A stretch of 64,000 nt of DNA from Scilla litardierei (lineage: Eukaryota > Streptophyta > Magnoliopsida > Asparagales > Asparagaceae). The position numbers were made by a program, and so were the translations under genes. The DNA lies in contig CM061138.1 in assembly GCA_030789695.1 (NCBI GenBank), positions 20,346,214 through 20,410,213 on the forward strand. Reading direction: 5' to 3'. Shown piece after piece: positions 12,701-26,500 of this stretch. Positions within the stretch are counted from its first letter, which is position 1. Each line of letters starts with the position of its first letter. Below the pieces are notes generated by a model, which was not told where the DNA came from, did no database searches, and saw nothing but the letters and a program-made list of their open reading frames with translations.

Positions 12701-15700
12701 AATTGTTGATGTGATCACGAGTGCTGAAAATCTCCAATGGGTCCAATCTGGGGCTGAAATGGAGGCGGTTGCATCTATCGGGTCCTGTACTGGGCCCACG
12801 GGGCGTTGGAAAAGGGAGTGGGGCCTGTCGGCCACACTTTGGGCCAGCGGGCACTTAGGAATCTGGAACGGGACCTGTTGGCCCCCCTTCTGGGCCAGCG
12901 GCCCCTCAGATGGGGCTGGCGGGACCTGCCGGCCCCTGATCTGGGCCAGCGGGGTCCCCATGAGGGCGGGGGACCTGTTGGCCCGCCTGCGGGTTCGGTG
13001 TTCCCCCATGTGCTGCCGGGGGTCAGTCGGCCCTCCCCTTGGACCGACGCACCTCCCGGAGGTGTCAGATCTATCGGGGCGTTGTCGGAGGGTTTGAAAG
13101 CCCCTGATCTGATGTTCCTCTTTTGCGGTCTCCTCCTCGTCCTCCACGAAGTACGTGTCGGCGTTAGCAAGGAGTCCTTCAAAGACATCGACTTTTTTCT
13201 TTCCCTTCACCACCTTTTTGCTCCAACCTAGCCTTTCATCCATCGCTTCCATCAAGCCATACCTTGTTGTCGCCGCGGTTTGTTGTATGGCCTCCATAAT
13301 TTGCTCGAACCGCCGATCCACATGGCTTGCGTGTTCACCCGCGCTTTTCTTAATCTCTTGGATCTCATCGTTGAATTTGCTCTCGAACTTCTCTAGTTTC
13401 TCCTCCAACAAATCAATCCGCTCTTTGGATCATGTCGTCGCCATGGATCTTCTTGCTCTGATACCAATTGATGCGATCCACTAGGGTTTGATGATAAAAA
13501 GAGAATTTTTATTGATATCTCAGATCTGAAATTATCAATTAACTACTACAAATCAACTACTCACTAAATAACTACCACAAATCGATACAACAATTAACTA
13601 GGGATTACTCTCAGGAAAATAAGGAAATCCTAATACAATTTATTTAAGAAATAAACTAAAGAAATAAACTAGAGGGGTTTCTTTACAAATCTTGCATAAA
13701 CCCCATTAGGACCGGCTCATGGCTTTAAATAGAAAAACATTATAGAAATTTTTAATTTACTAAAAATGACATGGGCCTAAATCCAAGCCGCATCAGGACA
13801 AGCGGACAAGCTTGAGGAAAGGTTCTCGTCAATGGAGCTTTTGATAAAGCAGTTGTGGGAGAAGATGAACACTCCTCCGCCTGAGAAGGATGCATCGAAG
13901 CCAGATCTGAGCAACAAGGAAGGCAACGACTCAGATCTGGAACATAATGCGTAATTTTTGGCGAAGGGAAAGGAGAAAGTCGATGAGTTTACGGATGATC
14001 CACCACAGAGCAACATAGATCTAAAGTGAAAGGCTAAATTTTTGATCGATGACAATGATAAAGTCGTCGCTTTGGAAGATGAACAATCACTGGAGTCAGA
14101 TCTAGGGCTTTATGGCTCATGGGAAGAAGCAGTTAGGGGTGACAGTCCCATATCTCATTGCCAGGGGCACCACGGCCCCGGGTGGGCAGTTTGGGGCCGA
14201 CAAGCCCCAGACGGGCCGCACATGGGTCCACTACCCTGGGTGGCCTTTTATGGGGACTGCAAGCCTAGATTTGCAGATAGAGACCCCCTCAGGCCTTAGC
14301 GACAGAGCTTTGAGCACTACGGATTTTCAGACAAGCTTTGCTATCCCTGTTGCTTCTATCCAGACTTCGAGAAGGACGGTGGACCTTAGGCGACTCGACG
14401 ATACTAGAGGAGGCATGCGAGGGCTTGATTGGTTTGCATGAGGCCCTTTCAAACGCAACGACAATTCCGATGGAGGCATTCCGAGCTTTGACCTTGGAGG
14501 ATACGAGCACCCTCATTTGAAGTAGCGGCCCACAGATTTCATGCACCATCTTGAGGTCAATATGGTTCTTTGGGGATGAAGTAGTGATAGACTTGGGGTG
14601 CGACGACAACCTATGGCAGATTTGTAATTTCTAGACATATGGGGGCAAAACTATAATTTTGAGGGTTCAGGGGCAGATGCGTAATTTTAGGCTGAAAACC
14701 CTAGGTTCAATGGTATTTTAGTAATTGTGGAGTGGCGGCTCATGAGAAGTTTTGTTATAAATAAAGGGGAGAATATTAGAAGTGTATGTTGAATTTGGTG
14801 AAGAATTGATTGAGAATATGAGTCTATCCTTTAGATCTTAGGAGAGTTAGAGTTTTCTCTAGAATCAAAAGCTACGAGAGCGGACGTCCTCTTGAAAGAG
14901 ACCAACTATCATTGTATCTCATTATTCCATCAATAAAAATATCAATTTTCTCCCAAATCTATTTTCTAGCCCTAAAAATCCCACATTCACCATAAAAATC
15001 CAAGCTTTACCTCAAAATCCATCAAAAATCATATTTTTATCCCTAAAATCGTATCGGCATCTGATACCATCCGGGTATCATGAAACTTCTGAAGTAGGTG
15101 GTACCGAGCACACTCCTCATTTGACATGTGTGAACACTCCTCGATGTAAAGGAGTACTATCGTGAAGAGGCATCATGTACTGATTTAACCGGTGCCTTCC
15201 TATGAAGCTTCCAACCTGTGGACTTTGTGTGTCCATTTTCTTTGTAGTAATGGTAAATCTTCTTCTTTGGGAATGTATTCACTGAAGCATCCCTACTACC
15301 ATCTTGCATTACACGATCACCAACTCGACCAGCACCACCCATACGACCTCCTCAATGCCCTCTTTTACCTGCACAACCCCCATGCCACCTGATCTCCGGT
15401 GATATCTCCATATGAGCACTATGTAGCAAGAGCTGATTGATCAAATGTACTATCTGACATGTGTGGGCATTTTAAATTTTTTTTGATGTAGACTATGAAA
15501 CATCTCTTGTAAAGATATCACTGATAATCTATCAATAATCTATGGGCATGCCATCTCATACGTTGATCGTAAACTTTCCAAGAAAGTCATTACTACCAAC
15601 TGATCTCTACTCTTGCATCTTCTTAATGTCTGATACGATCAGAATCAAGACGTTTAATTTCTCATAATAAATGTTTAAGTATGCATAATGCGGTGAGAGT

Positions 15701-17519
15701 GTCTTCTCCTTTTGCTTGCACCTATAAAACTCCTGAGAAATATCATAAGCTCTGGTTAGATTGATCTTTTCAAAGAACATCGCCTTTAAGAACTTTCACA
15801 TCTTTAGCTTTCTTCCAGTGCATTGCAGAGCGTGATATCTCTTTCTCCAGGTTCAACATCTGAGTGAGAATTTGTATTTTGGTCACACTTATCCCATTCT
15901 GAGGAGCTTTTCTCGGGTGGCTCTTTGTAAGTTGCTTGTACTTTCCTCTACCACAAAGGCTAAATGACAACTCTCTTTCACTCCAAATAATTTTCGCAAT
16001 CCAGTTTCCTTTCAGTAAGCTTGAAGGAAACTAATTATGGCATAGCTGGCTTCACTTTCTATCTCTAACTAGGCTTCTCCAAATCAACTAGATCAGTAAT
16101 CTCGCTAAACTACCCCTCGGGGTCCCACCCTCGTTCACTAATAACAATTACAAATCACAATTGATCCTCTCGTGGGATACTATCAAACACACCTATTGAG
16201 AGCTCTCCTAACACACCCAATGGACAATGGTTCTTCTATAGAATCCCAAACACAAATCACAAAAAAAGATGACATAATAGGAATGTCAGACGAACCAAAA
16301 TAACCTTTTTTGCTACAGTATACTGCATTGTGTTTTCATGGTATAATGCACCTTTCTTTTAGTTACTACAGTAGTAAAAAGAAAGGAAAGAAAAAAGAAA
16401 AGAGAAGAAGAAAAGAACCAAGGAGAGAGACATTGTTACCGGAGGTAGGGCCTCGTTGCCAAAGAAGACCTGCGAAGGCCTCATCATTCAAGAAGACATG
16501 GGAAGGCCTCATTGTTGTCGTGGATGCCTTGTCGCTGCTAGAGGGACCTCGTCAGCATTGAAAACCGATCAGAAAGAGCTTGTTGGCAGCATGCTGCCAT
16601 TTAAAAAAGCCATGTCATCATCGAAAAGGACGTATCAGCGCTAGATCTTCGTTAAAGAGATCTCATTGGCTTTGGAAATCGATTAGGGAGACATGTCATC
16701 GTCTGAAATGGCAATATTGCGTTAGAAACCGATCGAGGAGGCCCTATCGTTGTCTGGGAAGGCTAGGTGGCATCGGATCTGCCTCCTCGTCATTGAAGAA
16801 GCTTGGTTGGCATCAGATCTGGATCTTGTTGTCATTATGGGTGTCAGATTCAGACTGCAACAACGTTTTAACAATCGGACTGGGAGTGGATGGATGACGA
16901 TGAAGTTGATGTGATCTGGTGACTAGGGTTAAGGTAAGGGCGGTGGCGATGAATAATTGGATCTAGAAAAAAGCAGGTCAACTGTGGTCGACGATGGGTT
17001 TGGATGGATTAAGAAGGCTGTGATGAAGAAGGTGAGGTTAAAATTAGAAATAGGTTAATTTAATCTTCAGCTTATCTAATCTAATTTGAGAGCTCGGGTT
17101 ATGGTTAGGAGGCTCTGCACTATGTGGAAATCAGAGATTAGGTATTTGGAGAATAATGTTTAGAGTTAGGTGATGCTCCCTAAATCAATACTATATTATA
17201 TATATTATATATGGAGCTTTCACTTTACACAAAAACCCTTACAATTATATATTTTATACTCTATTTGTCTTTAGTTTTTAAACAAGGAATGTTTGAGCGG
17301 CAGTGCATAGTAGATCATTAAGGATTTTCGTATTCTAGTTTATCTGAAAGATGAACTTGGTAGAGGAGATGTGCAATTTCAGCCCTCAGGTAAGTTCATT
17401 GAATGTGATTGTGTAGCATGCTAGCAATAACTAATTGTAGTTTCTATTACTATTGTGTCGTGTGATTTATTATCACACACACATGTATACACATATATAG
17501 TATATACATATACATACAT

Positions 17520-17569
<50 letters not shown>

Positions 17570-20500
17570 AGACCATGGTACAATTGATTGGATCAATTAT
17601 GTTGACCCATCCTAATCAAATTTAAAGTTTAGCAATCCAAATGAAAAATCCATTCCATTCGATGTGATCTAACACATTTAAATTATTAATACATAAAAAA
17701 TTAAATGATTTAGATGTACATTACTCATGCATCAAGTGACACCAAATTAATCGCTTTATGGCTATTATGAAAAAATGATTTTGCCATCACTTTTTGCATG
17801 GATGAAACACATCAAAATCATTTGAAGTTTTGTTTATAAGTAGTCTGAATATATAAGTTCGCATTTGATTTTTCCATTTGGTTTGTCAAACGTAAATTTG
17901 ATTGTGGGATGGATTAGTACTTTTGATCTAATTGAATTTACAATAGGAAAGCGCTCTTATTGGTCATCAAAAACTCTACACTAATTTTTTAGATGATCAG
18001 CACCATTTATTTTAATCTTCATCTTCTAAAACCCAAATACACGAAAGATCTAGTGAATGAAATGTGTTTTGCTTGTTAATCTATCTGTTCAAAAGTTACA
18101 TTACTACGAAAATTTTAAATTTACGACGAGGGGATGAATGAACAAAATCTATTAGGTTCACTAGATATTTGATATTTTAAGGTTTACTAGATATTTGATA
18201 TTTTAAGGTTTTAGAATATGAACAAAATGAACGGTGCCAATCTTCAAAAAATAGAGAGTGGAGCTTTGATGACCGCTTAAGAGGGGTTTCCTCCAACGCT
18301 AGCTGATCGCCATATTACTTTCTCTATCTCTCTTTATGTATATAAGGAATATGGATGCAATCTACTAAGAAGGAATTCTCTTATGCTCAGCTAAACTCCA
18401 CTTTTTATTATTTTTAAAAGATAAACAGTACCGTTCATTTTGATCTTCATGTTCTAAAATCTTAACACACCATAGATCTAGTGAACCTAATTTTTTTTGC
18501 ATTTTAATCTAATCGTTACAAATTTAACAGTTTTACACTCATAGATCCTTTTGCAACGGTTAGATCAACGAACAAAACACTTATGGTTTGTTAGATCTTT
18601 GGTGTATAGAATCTATATATAGTCACTTCAAACACTAAACGGGTTATGACAAGTGTTTAATTAATAACGATTGAGAAATAAAGAGTTTTTTTATAAATCT
18701 CCTCAAAAAAGCAGCATGGTAACATATATTCATCAGTTGTCATTGAGATAAGAAAATATAAATTAGATAATTGAGCAATCACAAACACTAATGATTTACC
18801 CTGGTTTGATCTTCTAGACCCACACCAGCTCCCCAAGTATGTTTTTTTAAAATTTTTCACTATTTCTTTTCAAACATGTAAGAATACAACATACAATTTG
18901 ACAATCATCGTTGCCAATTGTACAACAATAGCTTAATCATCAGTGTGATCAAATACCAAATCTTTTAGATCAAATAGATTATCTCCACTCTCTCAACATC
19001 TTGATAGACTCTTATAGGAAATCAAAGTTTATAATACTCCTAATAGACTTGATTGCTTTTGCATGTGAATCAAAATAGGTTAGGAAGTGTAATTCTGTTC
19101 AAAATATTGAAAGATTTTAAGAACAAAAATGAAAAACTTCAAAGAGTTATTTCTCTGACATAGAATCGAAAGGAATATGAAGTATTCTATATGCATTCTC
19201 AAATGGGGTTGCAACCATATATATAGAAGGATAAATCAAAATTCAAATGATTCGAAAATATATCTTTTGCAATTGCTTTCAATATATAGATAATTAAAAG
19301 CTAACAGAAAGAAATTACCCTAATTAATAGACTAATGCACTGTAACATTAATTGTTAGTCAACTGATAAAAGATTTAATCGACTAATGGCGGGCAAATAG
19401 AAAGAATCGGTAGTTTTGTATTAGTCGACTAGAAGAACTGTTAGTCGACTAATAGTTAAAGCACAAAAATGATAGCTCTACATTAGTTGATTAATAAAAT
19501 TGTTGATCAACTAATGGTTCAAAAAATAGAAAAATAATGTTATGTATTAGTCGATTAGAATAAGAGGTTAGTTAACTAATCAATAATGAATTTGAACATG
19601 CAGATTATCTGCATTAGTCGATTAGAAAAAGGGATCGGTTGACTAATGCAAAGATCATAGGTATAAATCATGAAACGAGAATTTTTGGGTTGACATGGAT
19701 TAATAGATAATTTTAAGTAACACTTATGATTTGTGATGTGTGTGTGATCAAGGATATATCCAAATATCAATACAAATGAAAAATGAATCACGACTATAAA
19801 TATAAACAAAGCTGAGTAGTTCAATTATAAGCATTAATTGCATGTCCTTTGAGTATATTATCCAAGTTGGATTACCTTTCACATTTGAGCATATGCTTCA
19901 TCTATAGCTCTACAATGAGTTAGCATGGATGATATAATTTGCATTGTCAAAACTTACATCGTGGGATATCAATATCCAACATGGTGCTTTAGGGTTTTAG
20001 AACAAGATCAAAATGAATGGTGCCGATTATCGAAAAAATAATGAATACTAGAGTTTTTAGTGTGTGCATAAGATGGAACTCCTTGTGCAGTTGATCTCCA
20101 TATTTCTGTGCGTGTGTGTTATACAAGATTTGAAATCTCGATCTAACATATTGCTTGTAACACATTAGATTTATATGATCCATTCGAGACTGGCCAATAC
20201 CACATGTACTAGCTAATAACTAATATAAGATGAAAACTTGAAATTATATTTTATTTCATATAATGGATTTAACAAATCTCATTTCATAATCAAAATCAAG
20301 GTTCAAAACATCGATCCATGATCGAGTGGATTAAAAGGAGAAAATAGTGCATTGGGTGATAGAAATGATCTATGGATAAGTGAAACCCTTATTAGAGATT
20401 CAGATCTATGTGCAATAACAACAATTTTGAACTAAGGCCATCAATATAAAAAACTTGATACTTATGTACATATAACTTGATAAGCCAGATATAGTCGATA

Positions 20501-23500
20501 GTGTATAACAAACCATTAGGTGATACCGAGACCGAAACCAAGATTTCGAACCTTACTGTCATATCTCTGACATATGTTTCCCCTCTAAAGCATATCCCCA
20601 ATGTACTGCATGATAGTTGTACAAGATTGCCTCCTCCCGTGTATGTAGTGTAGTGTATCCTAGCTTTTCCTTAGGTATTGATAACACCATGCTCTCCCTT
20701 TTTCATCTCCCTATTTTCTCACATTACAATTACGTGAAAGGGCTTCTGGAAAAAGTTCACACTCTTTTATATTTCATATTTGTTTATATCATTCTTTTTG
20801 TGGTTAGTTTAAACATGAAATTGGGTAATAACAAACCAATTTGTCACGTTGTCGTTGTTTGTTTAACACATTCAATGGATATCAATTCACGCAAGTCAAA
20901 TTTTAAAGTGTACATCGAAGAAATTACAGTTCACTGTGTTCATCTCCATTAAACCTTTTGTTAATATGACAATGTGATCTCCAGGGGAAAATGTTAGTCA
21001 GAATGTGTACTCTAGAATGCTTTTAATATCAAGATGATGTTCATAAACTTTTTCAAGCTCAAAACCAAGTTTTTTTTGGATATTCTCAATGATATGGCTT
21101 GTTGCAGTTTTCACCATTAGAATTTAGAAGAGCTGACCAAACCTCTGATTTTTAGTCATGACAACAATAGTCTAAGACTATGGAGAAGCGAAGGATGTGA
21201 TATTTCCAAAATATATATATTTGAATTGCATTGAATGCCATGGGTTCATCATACCTGATGTATTCCTGATTTTCCTTCTGAGATCCATCGATATCAACTA
21301 GGGTTATATATGAAACAACGGGAAATGAATTTTATCATCATCTTCATTATTAACATCATCAGTATAACTCATTCTCGATTAATGGGGTCAGATACACATT
21401 TGAGAAGGCTCCACAAGTGACCAAATTTAGGACTGTCTAGAAACTGATACTAACCCTCAAAGAAGTGAAGGGTACAACTGCAAACCAATATCTACCTGGA
21501 CACAGTCTACAAGGACTTTTATTAGTGGCACCAGCTTTCCCCATCCGCCTTAGTGTGCTCTAGAAGCAAATGATTTGGACATGTTTTTTCACTGCATATG
21601 AACAAGAACTTCTTACACTTGTGTCTACTTAAAAGGCGAGTTAAGGAAGCCAAATTAAGCCAGGGACGGAAGTAGATTTTATGACTCTTGCATGATTTTA
21701 GGTTCTAGCTGGGCAATTTGTTCGCAACATTGACCTAGCAGACAAATCAATGCTTTTGATCTCATAGTTCATAAAACTTGGATATCACATTCCCATTTGA
21801 TTTCATTTACATGACTAGATATCACTTATCTTTCTTGATGGCTTAGTTTTTCTCCATAGAAGCTTGAGAGAGTGGTCCCCATTTATGGCTTGGAAGATAT
21901 CAAAACTATGCTTTTGGTAGTGATTTTATCTTACAATACTCTCTTTTTTCTTCTTTATTTGTTCTCTTTTTCATTACAAATTTCCTACATACTTTTTTTT
22001 CTGTGTTTTGATTATTTGCATGGAATCCATCCTTACCTGTCTGAATGGAAATAAGTTTCTTTTCAGTTGATTTTCCCCCCATCATATCTGTTTGGTTATT
22101 ATCTAGTCCAATGTTTATAAATTCTTTGTTCACAACAGGACGGAAATTGCAAAAGTTGGTGGGGATTATTGACTTTGTCAATGTATCGTTTCATTATCCT
22201 TCAAGAATGACGGTATGTTTATATATATATTGGCATCCTTTTATCTTTATGCAAGTTCTTTTTAGGTATGTTGTATTTTATATGCCTTATGTTCTATCCA
22301 TTTCTTGAATTGCCCTCCCTTTAATTAATTAATTATTTTCGTGAAATCAAGACTTAATAAAAGCAATCTGAGATAGTACTGTGGATTGGTTCGATGCAGC
22401 ATAAATAATGTATGGAAGACCATGGGGGACAGGGCGGCTGGGCTAGGATTAGCTTTTTATTTGTTTCTTGTTTTAACATCTTCAAATATAGAATTGCCTC
22501 ACCGAATAAGTAACCATGCATAATAAGAATGATTTATTTACCACTAGTTCCACTGTTTTTTACCTAAGTGGCTACTGTCGCTATCAAAGTCATCACTTTC
22601 ATGTCTTGTCATGTAAAATGGGGCCATCAATGAATAATAACCAGAAGTCAAAAAGGATCATGCAATTATGCAGAATTTAGGGCCAGCTCATCTGTCATGA
22701 CCCACTCTTTTTTCAAAGTACTATGGGCAACAAAAACGCGACAAACCCGGACATATTTAAGCCTAATGAGATTCACCCTCTCGATTTAAATATGTTAAGT
22801 GTATGTAATAAAGTTGCAAGTTTTTTCGTATGACTAATAATGAGCAACTATAAAACATCATATATAGCATATAATTAGCAAGTAGGAATGATAGCAAGCA
22901 TGATAATAAGGAGAGCAAGAAAATATAAGAATGCAATGGTATGGAATGGAGTGGAAATGAGCAAAGATAGAAAACTTATGTAATGAAGGCCTTATCCTAC
23001 AAGGAATATCTGCAAAGATAGAAAACTTATGTAATGAAGGCCTTGTCCTACAAGGAATATCTTTTGGGAAATTTATGTACCTAATGGATATTTCTAAGAA
23101 CAATAACAAATGAAAAACTAGAAATATCAGTTTATAAGATAGTGCTTGTGTAGGTTTTCCCAACAAGAGAAATAACACAAAACATAAAATGCATGGTAAA
23201 ATAGTAGCATGTATAATGTAAGACATCATAAGCATATACAGTAGCATGAATGCGTATAGATAGCATTACTTAAAGCAGAAATGGTGGTAAATAGCAATGA
23301 ACCACCAGACTGACTAAACAGATAAATACTAATAAGTACATGTCACTCATTATAACGTTAATAGTACAATGTTTTTATTCTAATCTTGAGCTTATGTCTG
23401 AGTGTACGATATGTAACTTAGGTATAATCAGGATCACGGGTCCCGTGATTGCACACATATAAGTGCCAACAGTGAATTAAATTCAATGCCTCCATTACTT

Positions 23501-26500
23501 GAAGATGGAAAACACGGAGACAGTAGTATAATCACATCTCTATTGCTGGAAGGTGAAAAAATAGTTACAATAATGACCCTTGTCGCGCATGCACTCTTTG
23601 AAATCATGAGTTTCACACCCTTGTCTAGTTTAATGAACATATACAGTATTATGTTATCAAGTACAGTAATAAGAAATAGTGGTAGATATAGGTATTATGA
23701 ACAAATGGTCAAGTTTAATAATTAGGTACGATGGTAGGTATTGTATCACGATCAGTGAATATGCAATCAATAGCATGACCAGTGAGTGTCGTACAGTAAT
23801 AGATATGGTATCGGGTTCAGTAGTCATATGCCAGATATGATGATGTAGCAGCAGGTATTGTGAACATGGGATATGATGGTGTCAGTTACAATAAGCATGT
23901 TATTACTTTACATAATAAGTTTATACTAATCGGTACCAGTACGCTATCGGATCAACAGTCATTTAATAAATCTACCTGGAAAATATTGCACCTAGCCATG
24001 CATTAACTTATCCGAAGGCTGATAAGAATGTGAGTGGAATTCTAGAGGTGGCTCCCATGGATTCTAAAGATGGCCCTTATGGATTCTAGAGGTTGTTCCT
24101 ACAGATTCAAGATGTGGTCTCCACCACTGCATGGTGTGCTATTTCGCTTCATGTAACACTTGGCTCCATGTAGCACATTGCTCTGCATATCACTTAGCTC
24201 CATGTCACTTAGTTTCCAAACATTATCTAAATAGAATATGCTTGAAAGTTAATGTCATGTACAAGTACACTCAACCATTATGGCAAGCTTATTATCATGG
24301 TCCACTTCCCATTAGGCAAGGTAATGGCACATTATAAGCATGTGATGTATCCTAAACCGAGGACAAAATAATGGTAGAATTATTTTTTTTCTTGGTACAC
24401 AATGCACTAAGCGTATCACAATCATCGTGCCTGCAAGTCATTCGAGAATAATACAGATGTCACAAATATACCAATACTCAAAGGAAAAATTACATTAAAA
24501 CAAAATTGTTCAGTTACAAAAAATAAACATCAACATGTAGGCCTTCGACATTTACAATTTATTGGAAACACAATGCATGAAAGTAAACAATGCTGCCAAA
24601 ATCTGTCTGAATGGCCCCTCCTGATCATGTTCAAAGAACTCTTGCTCCTCCACCTACGGTTAATAAAACAACAGCTAGAGTAGGATTTTTCGATTCCTAT
24701 ATACATGAACAAACAAGTAAGATCCGCATAAAAATATATAACATGCAGGATCAAGGTTTAAAATGGTAAGGTTAAATATGGTACATCATAAATGGCAGGA
24801 ATCATATGTTTCATATCGTTTTGATATTCTTGGTTGCTATATCGAATGTGTTTATATATGATCATGATATCGAGATAAGGAATCATAGCATGAACTATCC
24901 AATACATGATAATATGAAAACATGTTGTAACAACTAATAAGTCTAGCATGATGTATATAACTGCAAGATGATTCTATTCTAGTGATGTGACTTATGATTA
25001 AGCGAATAATATGCAACATATGACACTCATCTGGGTTAGATCTGGTCAAGTATAATAAACAAATACAATCAAGCATGGTAACAAAGATGGTCAAGAACAG
25101 TAAATGAGTAAGTCCAATCCTTAATAACATGAGTTTTCTTATTCTCATTATTAGTACAAATTCTATATCAGTGTATGAGTGCAATATCATATTAGTGATT
25201 CATATCAAGTATAGTAAACAAATGTAGTGCAAGTATCAAATACAGTGATCAACGATGGATAATCTCATGTGCAATGTCATATATGGATTCAGTGACAGGT
25301 TAAATCATATTGGCAAATATAATGAACAATGGCATGTGTACGGAAAAGATATTAAAAGCATGATCAGTGTTCTAAAACAAGTTATATACGGCCGCATATA
25401 AGGAGGCGGCCTTTGGCCGCATGAAAAATTAGATATGCGGCCGAATTATGAGGTTGGCCGCACAATCGGCCGCATTAATGTTATGCGTCCGCATATGCGA
25501 ATATGCGAGCGCATAATCGGCAACTAAAAAATCCCAAACCGTTAAGCATTAAAATCAGTTTTGTTTTTTAATTTCAAAGTACTTGTGTTTGATATGCTTT
25601 TGATTTGGGCATAAAACTAAATATTTATGTTCTATGTAGATTGTTTTAGACGTTAGACTTTAGTTATTTTATGTATTGATCGTCTTAATGGTGGTGATGT
25701 TAGTATGAATTAATTCATATTGTTAAAAGGTGATACAATTTTTTCCTTGTTGATATCTTTTAATTTTTTAAATTTAATATACTCAAACAAACACACACAC
25801 ATATGTAAACTTATTGTGTATTTATTTTCTAAAATATTCATTTTCGCATAAACCGAATAATCCGCATAATCGGCCGCATAATCCGTTTATTGGTTATGCG
25901 TTCCTAGACCACGCGCATGATGAAACTGCCTTTTATAACACTGAGCATGATGAAACATTATAATCCACTTATTCGAGGAATAATTAGGTTTGAAAACAAC
26001 ATGTGAGAATATATGAATAAGTGCGAGACACAATCTCAAAATGTCATATCTAAGGTCGGTGGATAGCATATAGTGATCCTCATGGAAGTGACCGGGCCTA
26101 TGCATATAAGGGATTATAAAGCAATAACATACTGAGCACACACATCATCAATATAACTAACATAAATGACATGAAAATCAGACCTAACGATTTCTAATCA
26201 TTTATGCATCTATCATATTCTATCATATCAGGATAGTCTGATATCTAAATACAATGTTAGGTTTAAGCTACCAAGGGTTAAATACTATCATATGTTAAGG
26301 TTAGCCTTAATATTTAGTTAGCTTTTAACAAATGAGCAAAAATAATATTCAATAGACATCATATATTAAGAGCCTATTCAACAGATATCATATATAAAGA
26401 AAATAATATTCAACAGACATCATCCATACAAATAATGGTAAAAAAAATGACCAGTGTAGGGTACAACCAAAGGTCAAAAATCACGACTAAACATATAAAG

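Larger units (their letters stand above)
11218..13795 (-). mobile_element. Gag-only gypsy-type LTR element (TR-GAG-like), nested in the plus-strand element
   Basis: LTRs at 11218-11540 and 13469-13795 begin TGATGCG and end GCATCA, forming a terminal inverted repeat. On the minus strand the 5' LTR (13469-13795) is followed by TGGTATCAGAGC (13455-13466), an exact initiator tRNA-Met primer-binding site. Gag then starts at an ATG at 13444. At the other end the internal region closes with an [14 protein letters not shown] block, a stop, and the 3' LTR, so the polypurine tract overlaps the last codons. No pol lies between. Flanking bases share GGA but no clean 5-bp duplication is visible. The element interrupts the gag start of the surrounding plus-strand element. 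Confidence 0.85.
10629..15069 (+). mobile_element. Plus-strand gag-fragment LTR element, interrupted by a second LTR element
   Basis: LTRs at 10629-11096 and 14585-15069 match through long shared blocks (start TGATAGACTTGGG). After the left LTR comes a PBS-like sequence TTGATATTAGAGC (about 11099-11111), a degraded initiator tRNA-Met site. Internal sequence covers a charged gag N-terminus (11124-11217, continued at 13796-14160), a GC-rich Pro/Gly-coding segment (about 14150-14290), and a 3' box before the right LTR that shares an LEDK-type codon block with the other gag-only elements. Gag core and pol are missing. Divergence between LTRs is clearly higher than in the nested element, so this is the older insertion. 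Confidence 0.75.
9970..22138 (+). other. ABCB26: 12.2-kb GC-AG intron of the ABC transporter gene
   Basis: The exon ends ...GAAG and the intron begins GCAAGC, so the donor is GC rather than GT. The remaining donor bases (AG before, AAG after) fit the strong consensus known for GC-AG introns. The acceptor is CACAACAG at 22131-22138. Splicing there splits a Gly codon (G, then GA) and continues in frame into [11 protein letters not shown] donor nearby would break the frame or shorten a conserved stretch. The intron contains two nested LTR elements, a copia gag remnant, MITEs and a palindrome array. Confidence 0.85.

Noticed and set aside
12806..13231. Overlapping plus-strand open frames of 128 and 141 codons
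   Set aside because: Antisense shadow of the GC-rich gag repeat; open because of base composition.
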